Shown piece after piece: positions 25,472 through 33,896 of a stretch of 64,000 bases of DNA. The DNA comes from Nesterenkonia ebinurensis. GTDB lineage: Bacteria; Actinomycetota; Actinomycetes; Actinomycetales; Micrococcaceae. Position numbers and translations under genes: made by a program. The stretch covers positions 588,653-652,652 of the forward strand of contig NZ_VWNF01000011.1 of assembly GCF_008711175.1 (NCBI RefSeq). The letters run 5' to 3'. The stretch's first letter is position 1. Every line of letters begins with the position of its first letter. The notes under the pieces were generated by a model. It had not been told where the DNA came from, did no database searches, and was given only the letters and a program-made list of their open reading frames with translations.

Positions 25472-25508
25472 CATATCGATATGACAGCATTCTAGCACTC
25501 TGCTGTCA
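25472..25508. promoter_or_regulatory. Operator region of the FitAB-like pair
   Basis: There are two dyads. CATATCGATATG (25472-25483) is a perfect 12-bp palindrome. TGACAGCA (25482-25489) pairs with TGCTGTCA (25501-25508) across 11 bp. Both lie immediately upstream of the antitoxin start and fit binding of a ribbon-helix-helix dimer or a toxin-antitoxin complex. Confidence 0.6.
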
Positions 25509-25888
25509 ACTGAATGGAATAGCCGATAGTCGCAACCAGGCGATATGGAGTTTGGGGCTCGGCAACCGAGCTTCGGCCGACCCCCACGCAGATCGCACCG
25601 CAATTCTCGCCCCGGGTATCCTGACTGTCCTGCACCCGCCAGCGATGTAAACGCAGAGTTGATTCGGGAACTTTCCCCTCGATCTGCAAGAGGCGTGACC
25701 GCTCTAGGTCGAGGCGGCGACGAGCTCGTTCTTAGCCATCGTCCCTCCTAGTACAACTGGTAATCCATTCTCCCGCCTGACCAGTGGTGAGAGAAGACGC
25801 CGGCGACGGGTTCAAATACTTCCTACGTTCAGACACCGCCGCAGATGGCGAGCCTGAAGTCTTCTGGTGACCACAGGGGCACTCCGCG
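25509..25888. other. 380 bp without a recognised gene
   Basis: Short open frames exist in this stretch but none resembles a known family or has a good ribosome site. A tRNA-like run near 25741-25826 was considered and rejected. It may hold the FitAB promoter and the 3' end of the methyltransferase transcript. Confidence 0.5.
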
Positions 25889-26968
25889 TCACGGGCTCGG
25901 TTGGGCGATGACGATGCAAGGGTGTTGACCGGCCACCGCGATCTCGTGGGCCTCAGTCACGTGCCAGCGTGCCGCGTCTTGCAGGAGCTCTGCTTGTGAC
26001 TGATTGACGATGGCGATCAGGAGCCCATCAGGCCTGATCGCTCGGCGCCATAGGTCTATGTGCGATCTGGGGTCGTCGATGCGTACTCGCACATCCCAGG
26101 GTGGGTTCGTGACGATCCGGTCCATCTTGGTCCCCAGGTTGAGCAGGTCACGCGCATCGCCTCTGCACCAGGTGATCGCCGCGCATCGTGGTGCGGTGTT
26201 CGTTTGGGCGGCTGCGATCGCGGTCGGGTCATGGTCGATGCCGAGGTTGTCGGCACCGGGTTCGAGCCGGTGGGCTTCAAGCAGAAGGGTTCCCGCACCA
26301 CAGAAGGGGTCGAGCACACGATGGCCGGGCTCGATGCGCGCCAGTCGTGACAGCGCGGCGGCTACCGGTGGGTGCAGACTGCCGGTCACGGTGCGGGTGC
26401 GCCAGTCGCGACGGTGCAAAGGCGCGTCGAAGGGTCGCATCGCGACCATGGCGCGGGTGCCGTCGATCACCACACGCCAGTCGGCTCGCTGCGGGGGTGG
26501 CCGGTTGCCCTCGCGCCGAGAGTAGTAGCAGCCGCTGGTGCGCTCGGCGATGACCTGACCGGTGAGGTCTTCGATGTCGAACCGGCTGTAGGCGCGCCGG
26601 CCGAGGAAGGACGCGCTCACCGAGATCGCTTCGCGCGGGCGGTGAGTCAGGGGGATCATGAGGTGGCGTCGGAGCCTCCCGGCGAGCGAGGCCAGATCGG
26701 CTTTCGTCCGGCCCGGGTCGGGCACATCTGCTCCGATTAGGAACAGGTCATCGGCCAGCCGTGGTGGGGCGGTGATGATGCTCGCGGAGCCGAGTTCAAC
26801 GAGGAGTTGGCGTGTGGAGATGTCGATCACCCGGTGACCAGCCTGGGTCAGCTCGGCAGCGGCGAGCGGTTCGAGGCCGCTGACGGTGCGCACCAGGACA
26901 CGCGGAGGCGAGCTGGTGGTTAGGGTGTGGGTGATCGACTCTGCCGCGCCGAGGCGCACAGAGGGCAT
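25889..26968 (-). CDS. THUMP-type RNA (guanine-N2) methyltransferase, TrmN/RlmL-like
   Basis: The protein has 359 residues. The N-terminal part (VLVRTVSGLEPLAAAELTQAG) resembles the ferredoxin-like/THUMP region of RNA methyltransferases. The C-terminal Rossmann domain has the SAM-binding DPFCGAGTLLLEA and the catalytic NPPW in RIVTNPPWDV, the signature of enzymes methylating the exocyclic amine of guanine in tRNA or rRNA. Whether it acts on tRNA position 6 or on rRNA cannot be read from the sequence. It lies at the edge of the toxin-antitoxin region, and its upstream region has a triple CGCTAGCC repeat. Confidence 0.82.
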   Translation of the reverse strand: MPSVRLGAAESITHTLTTSSPPRVLVRTVSGLEPLAAAELTQAGHRVIDISTRQLLVELGSASIITAPPRLADDLFLIGADVPDPGRTKADLASLAGRLRRHLMIPLTHRPREAISVSASFLGRRAYSRFDIEDLTGQVIAERTSGCYYSRREGNRPPPQRADWRVVIDGTRAMVAMRPFDAPLHRRDWRTRTVTGSLHPPVAAALSRLARIEPGHRVLDPFCGAGTLLLEAHRLEPGADNLGIDHDPTAIAAAQTNTAPRCAAITWCRGDARDLLNLGTKMDRIVTNPPWDVRVRIDDPRSHIDLWRRAIRPDGLLIAIVNQSQAELLQDAARWHVTEAHEIAVAGQHPCIVIAQPSP

Positions 26969-27020
26969 GGGTGTTCCTCCCGGTAGCGGTCGGGAGCGAC
27001 CAGAAGGTCTGCTCCCGCAT

Positions 27021-27066
27021 CGCTAGCCGCGGGCGAGGCCTCGAACTGGCTAGCGGATCGCTAGCC
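27021..27066. repeat. CGCTAGCC repeats, including a perfect palindrome, upstream of the methyltransferase
   Basis: CGCTAGCC occurs at 27021-27028, and GGCTAGCG (27048-27055) and CGCTAGCC (27059-27066) form a perfect inverted repeat with a 3-bp spacer. The position, 50-100 bp upstream of the minus-strand methyltransferase start, suggests an operator. The stretch 27067-27217 shows nothing else. Confidence 0.5.
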
Positions 27067-27217
27067 GAGTCGGAAGAACGTATACATGGCCCTCATTCTT
27101 TCACGATGAAGAGCGAAACGGGTGCTCGGTCGCCGCCGTGGATGGAGATCGTTCGCTGTCGCCGCCGCTCACTCGGTACTACGCCGAGGCGGGAGCTCCT
27201 TTCTGGCGCGGTCGCCC

Positions 27218-27409
27218 CTACTCTCGACTTGTTCTTGGGCGTCGCCTTGGCTTCCATTGGGCGAATCCCACACCCAGCAGAGATATGGCGCCTCCGATGA
27301 TGGCAAGTGTGGGCGGTAGTTCGCGGAGAAAAAGCGCTGACATCACGACGACGACCGCGGGCACAGTGAGTGCGCATGCTGCCAGGTGCCATATCTCTTG
27401 GCGAAATCT
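27218..27409 (-). pseudogene. C-terminal remnant of an EamA/DMT-family transporter
   Basis: Minus-strand codons directly behind the ROK gene encode two hydrophobic helices, WHLAACALTVPAVVVVMSA and then TLAIIGGAISLLGVGFAQW, joined by LFLRELPP. This is the familiar end of a drug/metabolite transporter ('-SALFLGE-L----GGALIL-G'), finishing with a basic tail and TAG at 27218-27220. No start codon or upstream part exists; the fragment begins right after the ROK stop. It looks like the leftover of a gene cut by a rearrangement. Confidence 0.55.
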
Positions 27410-28696
27410 TTATGCTCGGGGCACCCAATCCTGGGGGGCGTCCACGACGGCTCGGAGCGCCCGCAGCGCTCCACCTGAGGTAGCCGGTGCGAGCCCGGTG
27501 CCCGATTCCCGCACCCGGAACTGCGCCCACTGGGCGGCCAGCACACGGCGCTGCAGCTCCTCCTCGATGCAGGGGCGCAGCAGGTCGGCCAGCGGGCCGA
27601 ACGCTCCCCCGAGCACAATCTCATGGACGTCGAGCACGTTCATCGCTCCGGAGAACGCCACTCCCATGGCCCAGCCGGCGCGGCGGATGGCCTCCTGGGC
27701 CTGTTCGCCTTCCGCACCCTCAGCTGCCGCAGCGAGCTCCGCCGCGCTCGCCGAAGGGTCCAGACCGGCAGCTCTGAGCAGAGCACGCTTGCCCGCGTAG
27801 ACCTCCAGGCAGCCGTTGGAGCCGCAGCCGCACTCCGGCCCGGCCGGTTCCACTGAGATATGTCCGAGCTCCCCGGCCCAGCCATGCGGACCGGCCTCCA
27901 CCACGCCGTCGATCACCACAGCGGAGCCGATGCCGCGCTGGGCTGAGACATAGAGGAAGGTCTGCTCCTCACCATCGGCCTCGGTGAGCTCCTGAGCCAC
28001 TGCCAGTGCAGCCAGCTTTGCCTCGTTGGCTGCGCTGACCGCTTGGCCGAAAGTCCCCTCTGGGATCCCCGCGGTGAACTGCTCCACCACATCCACATCC
28101 TGCCAGCCCAGGTTCGGTGCAAACAGCAAGGAACGCTCATCGGCAGCCACCAACCCCGGCAGAGCCAGCACTGTGCCGATCACCCGCGCCCCGGCCGAAA
28201 CTCCCTGCTGGGCGACTTGGGCGGCAAGTCTCCCAGCATCCCGGAGTACCGCTTCCGGCTCCGAGCCGCGGAAGTCCCCCTGCACCATGGCCTCGGCCAG
28301 AACGCTTCCAGTGAGATCCAGTGCCCGGGCGGCCATGAAGTCCACATTGACCTCAACCCCGAGCCCAGCCAAGGTCTTCCGGGCCGGGGTGAGCGGCACT
28401 GCCGGCCGGCCGCGCGTGGGGCCGACCATAGGTGAGCCCTCCCGCACGATTCCCGCCGTGAGCAGATCATCCACAAGGCGTGACACCGTAGACCGGGTCA
28501 TCCCGGTGCGGATAGAGAGGTCTGCCCGGGACAACGGCTGCGCGGAGGCGAAGATCTCCTCAGTGATCAGCAGAAGATTAGCTTCCCGCAAGGTCTCCTG
28601 CCGGGCACCAGGGCGCAGCGCCTCATGGTGCGGCGGGCGGTCACGGCGCTGTGGACGCAGAAAGTCAGGGCGGGCGTCGCCAGGGTTGCGCTGCAC
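27410..28696 (-). CDS. xylR: ROK-family transcriptional regulator, probable xylose repressor
   Basis: From GTG 28696, which has GAGG at good spacing, the protein has 428 residues; a longer frame to 28843 would add an unlikely Arg-rich leader. A winged helix (LSRADLSIRTGMTRSTVSRLVDDLLTAG) lies near the N-terminus, followed by a ROK sugar-kinase-like domain with GLGVEVNVDFMAAR, the GHISVEPAGPECGCGSNGCLE zinc motif (three Cys), and VLGGAFGPL. ROK repressors of this type release DNA when xylose binds. It is divergent from xylA, and a small dyad sits between them. Confidence 0.88.
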   Translation of the reverse strand: MQRNPGDARPDFLRPQRRDRPPHHEALRPGARQETLREANLLLITEEIFASAQPLSRADLSIRTGMTRSTVSRLVDDLLTAGIVREGSPMVGPTRGRPAVPLTPARKTLAGLGVEVNVDFMAARALDLTGSVLAEAMVQGDFRGSEPEAVLRDAGRLAAQVAQQGVSAGARVIGTVLALPGLVAADERSLLFAPNLGWQDVDVVEQFTAGIPEGTFGQAVSAANEAKLAALAVAQELTEADGEEQTFLYVSAQRGIGSAVVIDGVVEAGPHGWAGELGHISVEPAGPECGCGSNGCLEVYAGKRALLRAAGLDPSASAAELAAAAEGAEGEQAQEAIRRAGWAMGVAFSGAMNVLDVHEIVLGGAFGPLADLLRPCIEEELQRRVLAAQWAQFRVRESGTGLAPATSGGALRALRAVVDAPQDWVPRA

Positions 28697-28860
28697 GCCA
28701 CCCTCAATCGTCTCGGACGACCCCGCGCCGCTAGTCCACTCTCTGCTCAAGCCGGTGCCGTCTCTTCCGTTGCGCGCACTCAGCCCACGGGTCAGCGAAC
28801 GCCTGCCCAGGCGCGCCAATGAACCAGAACCGTTCCACATCACGGACTTGATCTTATCCC

Positions 28861-28874
28861 CCTAAACAATTAGG
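28861..28874. promoter_or_regulatory. Probable xylose repressor operator
   Basis: CCTAA-ACAA-TTAGG is a perfect 5-bp dyad in an AT-rich stretch (to about 28895) midway between the divergent ROK regulator and xylA. It is the only clear dyad in the gap. Confidence 0.5.
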
Positions 28875-28969
28875 TTACATCTAGAAACAAAATGAGCGCC
28901 TGGTCACATTGAGCCCTGGAGGGGCGGGTCAGGGCGCTCCCCCTTTGATCCTGCAATGGAGGAACTCTC

Positions 28970-30148
28970 ATGGCATCCTCGCCTTCTGACTACAAGCTCT
29001 CCTTCGGCCTCTGGACCGTGGGCTGGACCGCCCGCGACCAATTCGGTGAAGCTTCCCGGCCGGAGTTCGAGCCATGGGAGTACCTGCCCAAGCTCAAGGA
29101 GGCAGGCGCCTCGGGTGTGACTTTCCACGACGACGACGTGGCCCCCTTCGGCACCGACGACGCCGCCCGGGAGAAGTACTTCACCAAGTTCAAAGAGGTT
29201 GCCGACCAGGTAGACCTGAAGATCGAGATGATCACCACCAACACCTTCTCCCACCCGGTGTTCAAGGACGGCGGACTGACCTCCAACGACCGCTCCGTGC
29301 GCCGCTTCGGACTGCGCAAGCTGCTGCGCAATGTGGACCGGGCCGCTGAGCTCGGCGCTGAGACCTTCGTGATGTGGGGTGGGCGTGAGGGCTCGGAGTA
29401 TGACAACGCCAAGGACCTCAACGCCGCCCATGAGCGCTACGCCGAGGGCATCGATACGGTGGCCGCCTACATCAAGGAGAAGGGCTACGATCTGCGGATC
29501 GGCCTGGAGCCCAAGCCTAACGAGCCCCGCGGCGACATCCTCCTGCCGACCATCGGCCACGCTCTGGGGATGATTGCCCAGCTGGAGCACGGCGACATTG
29601 TGGGCCTGAATCCGGAGACCGGGCACGAGCAGATGGCCGGGCTGAACTTCACCCACGGCATTGCCCAGGCACTGTGGGCCGGCAAGCTCTTCCACATTGA
29701 CCTCAACGGCCAGCGCTCCATCAAATACGACCAGGACCTGGTCTTCGGCCACGGCGACCTGACTTCCGCGTTCTTCACCATCGATCTGCTGGTCAACGGA
29801 TTCCCCAACGGCGGGCCGAAGTACGACGGCTGGCTGCACTTCGACTACAAGCCCTCCCGCACCGACTACGTGGACGGGATCTGGGACTCCGCCAAGGCCA
29901 ATGTTGAGATGGTCACCCTGCTGGCAGACAAGGCCAAGGCCTACCGCGAGGACCCCGAGGTCCAGACTGCGTTCGAGGAATCCGGCATCTTCGAGCTGGC
30001 CCAGCCCACCCTGGACGAAGGTGAGAGCCTGACCGACTTCCTGGCTGATACCTCCGCCTACGAAGATTTCGACCCGGAGAAGGCTGCACAGCGGAACTTC
30101 GGCTTTGTGAAGCTCAACCAGCTGGCTCTCAAGCACCTGATCAGTTAA
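28970..30148 (+). CDS. xylA: Xylose isomerase
   Basis: The enzyme converts D-xylose to D-xylulose in the cytosol. The 392 residues match the class I actinobacterial enzyme. VTFHDDDV holds the catalytic His, [13 protein letters not shown] is present, [12 protein letters not shown] carries the metal-binding Glu and Lys, and [23 protein letters not shown] holds the Asp metal ligands. ATG at 28970 has GGAGGAA. It is followed after 167 bp, containing competing hairpins, by xylB on the same strand. Confidence 0.97.
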   Translation: MASSPSDYKLSFGLWTVGWTARDQFGEASRPEFEPWEYLPKLKEAGASGVTFHDDDVAPFGTDDAAREKYFTKFKEVADQVDLKIEMITTNTFSHPVFKDGGLTSNDRSVRRFGLRKLLRNVDRAAELGAETFVMWGGREGSEYDNAKDLNAAHERYAEGIDTVAAYIKEKGYDLRIGLEPKPNEPRGDILLPTIGHALGMIAQLEHGDIVGLNPETGHEQMAGLNFTHGIAQALWAGKLFHIDLNGQRSIKYDQDLVFGHGDLTSAFFTIDLLVNGFPNGGPKYDGWLHFDYKPSRTDYVDGIWDSAKANVEMVTLLADKAKAYREDPEVQTAFEESGIFELAQPTLDEGESLTDFLADTSAYEDFDPEKAAQRNFGFVKLNQLALKHLIS

Positions 30149-30180
30149 TTTCCCGGCGCGGTACCGGCCGTGACGTGACC

Positions 30181-30262
30181 GCGCCTCTGGGCCGGTTTGC
30201 GCCGGCCTTCACGACCAAAGCAGAGGCGCCCGGTCCCATGACGGGACTCCCGAGCGCCTCTG
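30181..30262 (+). promoter_or_regulatory. Alternating hairpins between xylA and xylB
   Basis: GCGCCTCTG occurs at 30181-30189 and 30254-30262, and its complement CAGAGGCGC at 30221-30229 can pair with either copy but not both. The first pairing also encloses a GGCCGG/CCGGCC stem. The layout suits a transcript that switches between two folds, giving partial termination or processing between the two genes. No T-tract follows, so a simple terminator is less likely. Confidence 0.5.
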
Positions 30263-30315
30263 TGGCATCGCTCACTAGACTTATCCCAAGAACATCCCCC
30301 TCATAGGAGCACTCC

Positions 30316-31761
30316 GTGGCAACTCTGGTAGCCGGCATTGATTCCTCCACCCAGTCCTGCAAGGTGGTCATCCGGGATGCGGAGACCGGGGCGCTGGTGC
30401 GTTCCGGCTCCGCCAAACATCCCGACGGCACCGAGGTCAATCCCTATGTCTGGTGGGATGCATTCCTGGAGGCGGTGCGCGCTGCCGGCGGGCTGGACGA
30501 CGTCGCCGCGGCTTCGGTGGGGGGACAACAGCACGGCCTGGTGGCCCTGGACGCTGAGGGCAATGTGATCCGCGATGCCCTGCTGTGGAACGACACCCGC
30601 TCGGCAGATGCCGCCAACCAGCTGATCGAGGAGCGCGGTGGGGCCACAGAGGGCAAAGCCAACTGGGCGCGGATGACCGGCTCAGTGCCGGTGGCCTCGT
30701 TCACCGCCACCAAGCTGCGCTGGCTGGCCGATGCGGAGCCGGAGAACGCCGCCCGGGTGGCCGCGGTGGCCCTGCCGCATGATTGGCTGACCTGGAAGAT
30801 CTCCGGGGCGACCCGGCTTCAGGACCTCACCACCGACCGCTCGGATGCCTCCGGCACCTCCTATTACGACGCCGCGGTGGGTGAATACCGCTACGACCTG
30901 CTGGCTCAGGCGCTGCGCATCTCCGAGGATGATGCCGCTAAGATCGTGCTGCCCCGAGTGCTGGCATCAAATGAGCCCGCCGGCACCGGGGACGCCTCCC
31001 GCGGCTGGGGGCACCTGGTGCTCGGCCCGGGTGCGGGGGACAATGCCGCCGCAGCCCTGGGGCTGGGCATGAGCACCGGGGATGTGTCGATCTCCATCGG
31101 CACCTCCGGCGTGGTGGCTGCGGTCTCGCCGAAACCCATCCAGGACCCTTCCGGGATGATCGCCGGGTTCGCCTCCGCGGACGGGGAGTTCCTGCCTCTG
31201 GCCACTACGCTGAACGGCTCCCGGATCCTGGATGGGATCTGCCGGATGCTGGGGGTGGACCATGACCAGCTGGCCGAGCTGGCGCTGGCCGCTGAGCCTG
31301 GTGCCAACGGGCTGACCCTGATCCCCTACCTGGAGGGTGAGCGCACCCCGAACCTGCCGTTTGCCACCGGTTCGTTCATCGGGCTCTCGCTGGCATCGAT
31401 GAACCCGCAGGATGTGGCCCGGGCTGCCGTGGAGGGCCTGCTGTGCCTGCTGGCCGACGGGCTGCAGGCGATGAAGAACCTTGGAGTGCCGGTGAATTCC
31501 ATCCAGCTGATCGGCGGAGCAGCGAAGAATCCGGCGGTCCAGCAGCTGGCCCCGGCCATCTTCGAGCGCGAGGTCCAGGTGCCCGAGCCGGATGAGTATG
31601 TGGCCAACGGGGCTGCCCGCCAGGCTGCGTGGGTGCTCTCCGGAGCTTCGGCACCCCCGGAGTGGGCGGCGTCGTCGACCACCACCTTCACCGCCGAGCC
31701 CACCCGCTTCGTGCGCGAACGCTACGAAACCCGCCGTACCCTCTTCGCCGAGCGGGGCTGA
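30316..31761 (+). CDS. xylB: Xylulokinase
   Basis: The enzyme phosphorylates D-xylulose to xylulose 5-phosphate for the pentose phosphate pathway. It is a FGGY-family kinase of 481 residues: [21 protein letters not shown] at the N-terminus (phosphate loop), [13 protein letters not shown], the [12 protein letters not shown] block, and the C-terminal [18 protein letters not shown] adenosine motif. GTG at 30316 follows AGGAG at good spacing. It completes the xylR-xylA-xylB catabolic set; no xylose transporter is in the window. Confidence 0.96.
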   Translation: MATLVAGIDSSTQSCKVVIRDAETGALVRSGSAKHPDGTEVNPYVWWDAFLEAVRAAGGLDDVAAASVGGQQHGLVALDAEGNVIRDALLWNDTRSADAANQLIEERGGATEGKANWARMTGSVPVASFTATKLRWLADAEPENAARVAAVALPHDWLTWKISGATRLQDLTTDRSDASGTSYYDAAVGEYRYDLLAQALRISEDDAAKIVLPRVLASNEPAGTGDASRGWGHLVLGPGAGDNAAAALGLGMSTGDVSISIGTSGVVAAVSPKPIQDPSGMIAGFASADGEFLPLATTLNGSRILDGICRMLGVDHDQLAELALAAEPGANGLTLIPYLEGERTPNLPFATGSFIGLSLASMNPQDVARAAVEGLLCLLADGLQAMKNLGVPVNSIQLIGGAAKNPAVQQLAPAIFEREVQVPEPDEYVANGAARQAAWVLSGASAPPEWAASSTTTFTAEPTRFVRERYETRRTLFAERG

Positions 31762-31797
31762 CACGACCTCCTTGGACCTCACCACGCTCTAATGTAG

Positions 31798-32370
31798 TCA
31801 GGAGCTGACCTGTGGCGCCTGGTCCGAGGGCTGGGTCGCCGAGAGGGCGTCGAGGAACCGGATGACGACTTCACGCTCTTCAGGGCTGAGGGCCGCAGCT
31901 GCGTAGAAGCGGCCGGCATGGCTGCGGCCCACCGTCTGCTGCGCCACCCGGCGGGTTTGCTCCGTTGCCTCGATCGCGGTGCTCCTACGGTCCTGAGGGT
32001 GCGGGAGGCGGCGAATGTGCTGCTGCTCAGCGAGACGGTCGAGGAGCTTGGTCACCGAGGCCGTCGAAATCCCGAGATGCTGGGCAAGAGCGCCCGGAGT
32101 CGCCAGCTGGGCGTTCTTCTGAGCCGCGATGATGTACCTGAGTGCTCGCATGTCGGTCTCACCTAGCTTCATGTACTTTCGTGAGGCTTCACTCATGCTC
32201 CGCTCAGCCTCGCGCCAATTGCGCAGGGACTCGAGAACACCGACGATCTGATCCAGCTCATCCTTTTCAAGAGAGCTGTATCTGATGATCTCCTCGCCAG
32301 GATCCATCACACGCGGATCGAGCATGGAGAACCCCCCGGTCCTGCCCTGGTGCGCGCTCTTGTTCACCAT
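31798..32370 (-). CDS. crtR: MarR-family regulator, CrtR-like
   Basis: The protein has 190 residues with a winged helix (ALAQHLGISTASVTKLLDRLAEQQHIRRLPHPQDRRSTAI), the MarR wing with its DRR motif. It is divergent from the carotenoid operon, the same arrangement as CrtR of Corynebacterium glutamicum, a MarR repressor that responds to geranylgeranyl diphosphate; assigning the same role is by context. ATG at 32370 has AAGGAA upstream. The intergenic dyads at 32378-32418 are its likely binding sites. Confidence 0.82.
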   Translation of the reverse strand: MVNKSAHQGRTGGFSMLDPRVMDPGEEIIRYSSLEKDELDQIVGVLESLRNWREAERSMSEASRKYMKLGETDMRALRYIIAAQKNAQLATPGALAQHLGISTASVTKLLDRLAEQQHIRRLPHPQDRRSTAIEATEQTRRVAQQTVGRSHAGRFYAAAALSPEEREVVIRFLDALSATQPSDQAPQVSS

Positions 32371-32377
32371 ACCTTTT

Positions 32378-32418
32378 CCTTAGGTTACTATTAGCTAAGT
32401 TTATTACTAGCCAGGCTA
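32378..32418. promoter_or_regulatory. Operator/promoter region of the divergent crtR and carotenoid genes
   Basis: This AT-rich stretch contains TTAGCTAA (32391-32398, perfect palindrome) and TAGCC-A-GGCTA (32408-32418, perfect dyad). Each could bind a MarR dimer, and together they cover the space where both divergent promoters must lie. Confidence 0.55.
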
Positions 32419-32439
32419 ACTATATGAGGTGGTGTTGAG

Positions 32440-33006
32440 ATGAATGAGGCAGCAAGACAGGTGGTGCTTCTCGCCGAGAACGGTGAACAGTGCGGCACCG
32501 CGCTCAAAGAGGGGGTGCACACCGCTCAGACACCACTGCATCTTGGCTTCTCATGCCATGTCTTCAACCTCCACGGACAAGTGCTCATCACTCGACGATC
32601 ACTTCACAAACATACCTGGCCCGGCGTATGGACGAACTCCTTCTGCGGCCACCCGCAGCCGGGCGAGGACCTTGAGGACGCCGTGCGCCGGCATGCCCGC
32701 CACGAGCTGGGCCTGACCCTGGAGCAGGTTCAGCTTCAGCTCCCCCATTTCCAGTACCGGGCCGCAGACGCCTCGGGAATCGTGGAGAACGAGATCTGCC
32801 CGGTCTTCACCGCCACCGCTGCAACTATTCCACAGATGAACCCCAGCGAAGTCTGCGAACTGACCTGGGTGCTGCCGGAACAGCTCGGAACCGCAGTGCA
32901 CGCCGCTCCGTGGGTCTTCTCACCCTGGCTGGTGCTCCAGGCACAGCAGATGCCCCTCTACCAGGAGGGCAGGGAAGCCCGCCTGTCCGGACGGGCACCC
33001 CTATGA
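32440..33006 (+). CDS. idi: Isopentenyl-diphosphate delta-isomerase, type I
   Basis: The enzyme interconverts isopentenyl and dimethylallyl diphosphate, feeding the carotenoid pathway. It is a Nudix-fold protein of 188 residues. TWPGVWTNSFCGHPQPGED has the catalytic Cys, ARHELGL is the Nudix Glu helix, and NEICPVF carries the second catalytic Glu. It is the first gene of the operon, just after the CrtR operator, and its stop overlaps the crtB start (ATGA). Confidence 0.95.
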   Translation: MNEAARQVVLLAENGEQCGTALKEGVHTAQTPLHLGFSCHVFNLHGQVLITRRSLHKHTWPGVWTNSFCGHPQPGEDLEDAVRRHARHELGLTLEQVQLQLPHFQYRAADASGIVENEICPVFTATAATIPQMNPSEVCELTWVLPEQLGTAVHAAPWVFSPWLVLQAQQMPLYQEGREARLSGRAPL

Positions 33007-33896
33007 GACGCACTGCGCTGTCCTCTCACCTAGAACTGTACTCACACACAGCTCAGGCCGCCTCATCCCGGGTGATCCGGGAGTATTCGACATCATTCGG
33101 ACTGGCCACCTCCCTGCTCCCGGCTGCGACTCGCAGCAGTATCCGCAGCATCTACGCGCTGGTCCGAGTAGCCGATGAGATCGTCGACGGCACAGCGGAG
33201 GAGGCCGGCCTCGACGGCGAGTCCAGGAAACAGGTTCTCGATGCCCTCGAAGAGGAGACCCTCACCGCCCTTCAGCACGGATTCAGCGCCAACCTCATCG
33301 TTCATTGCTTCGCCGTGACCGGCAGGGCCGCAGGGATAGAGGAGGCGCTGATCAATGCCTTCTTCCGCTCCATGCGCAGGGATCTCACACCTGTGGTATC
33401 GCTCAGCGAGGAGCAGTACAGGACTTATGTCCATGGCTCGGCCGAAACCGTGGGACTGATGTGCCTGCGGGTCTTCCTGCAGGGGCTGCAGGTTTCACAG
33501 GAGGAGCGAGAACGCATGGAGATCGGCGCCGCACACCTGGGCGCAGCTTTCCAGAAGATCAATTTCCTGCGTGACTTCGCCGAGGACTTTCAGCAGCTCG
33601 GCCGCACCTACTTCCCCGGCACCTGCCCCGGTGTGCTGGGGGAGCACCGCAAGACCGAGATCATCGCCGATATCGACGCCGACCTCACCGCAGCGCGCAG
33701 GGCGCTTCCCCTGCTTCCACCGGGCCCCAGGCGTGCCACCGCACTGGCCACGGGACTCTTCGGTGAGCTCAATGAGCGGCTCCGCCGCACTCCCGCGGCA
33801 GACCTGCACCGCATCCGGGTCTCGGTGCCGAAACGGGTGAAGGCGCGCATCATCGCTGCAGCGCTGCTGCCGATGCCCTCCGGAGCAGTTCGGTGA
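33003..33896 (+). CDS. crtB: Phytoene synthase
   Basis: The enzyme condenses two geranylgeranyl diphosphates to phytoene. It is a squalene/phytoene synthase of 297 residues with ALVRVADEIVDG (first Asp-rich motif, DxxxD) and NFLRDFAEDFQQLGRTYFP (second Asp-rich motif). ATG at 33003 overlaps the idi stop. The usual crtE (GGPP synthase) is not in this cluster, so the precursor must come from a gene elsewhere. Confidence 0.95.
   Translation: MRRTALSSHLELYSHTAQAASSRVIREYSTSFGLATSLLPAATRSSIRSIYALVRVADEIVDGTAEEAGLDGESRKQVLDALEEETLTALQHGFSANLIVHCFAVTGRAAGIEEALINAFFRSMRRDLTPVVSLSEEQYRTYVHGSAETVGLMCLRVFLQGLQVSQEERERMEIGAAHLGAAFQKINFLRDFAEDFQQLGRTYFPGTCPGVLGEHRKTEIIADIDADLTAARRALPLLPPGPRRATALATGLFGELNERLRRTPAADLHRIRVSVPKRVKARIIAAALLPMPSGAVR

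Noticed and set aside
25741..25826. tRNA-like run with a D-arm-like and a T-arm-like GGTTCAAAT segment
   Set aside because: No acceptor stem can be paired and the anticodon arm is not formed.
28904..30136. Long open frame opposite xylA
   Set aside because: The other strand encodes a complete xylose isomerase; this frame shows no family signature.
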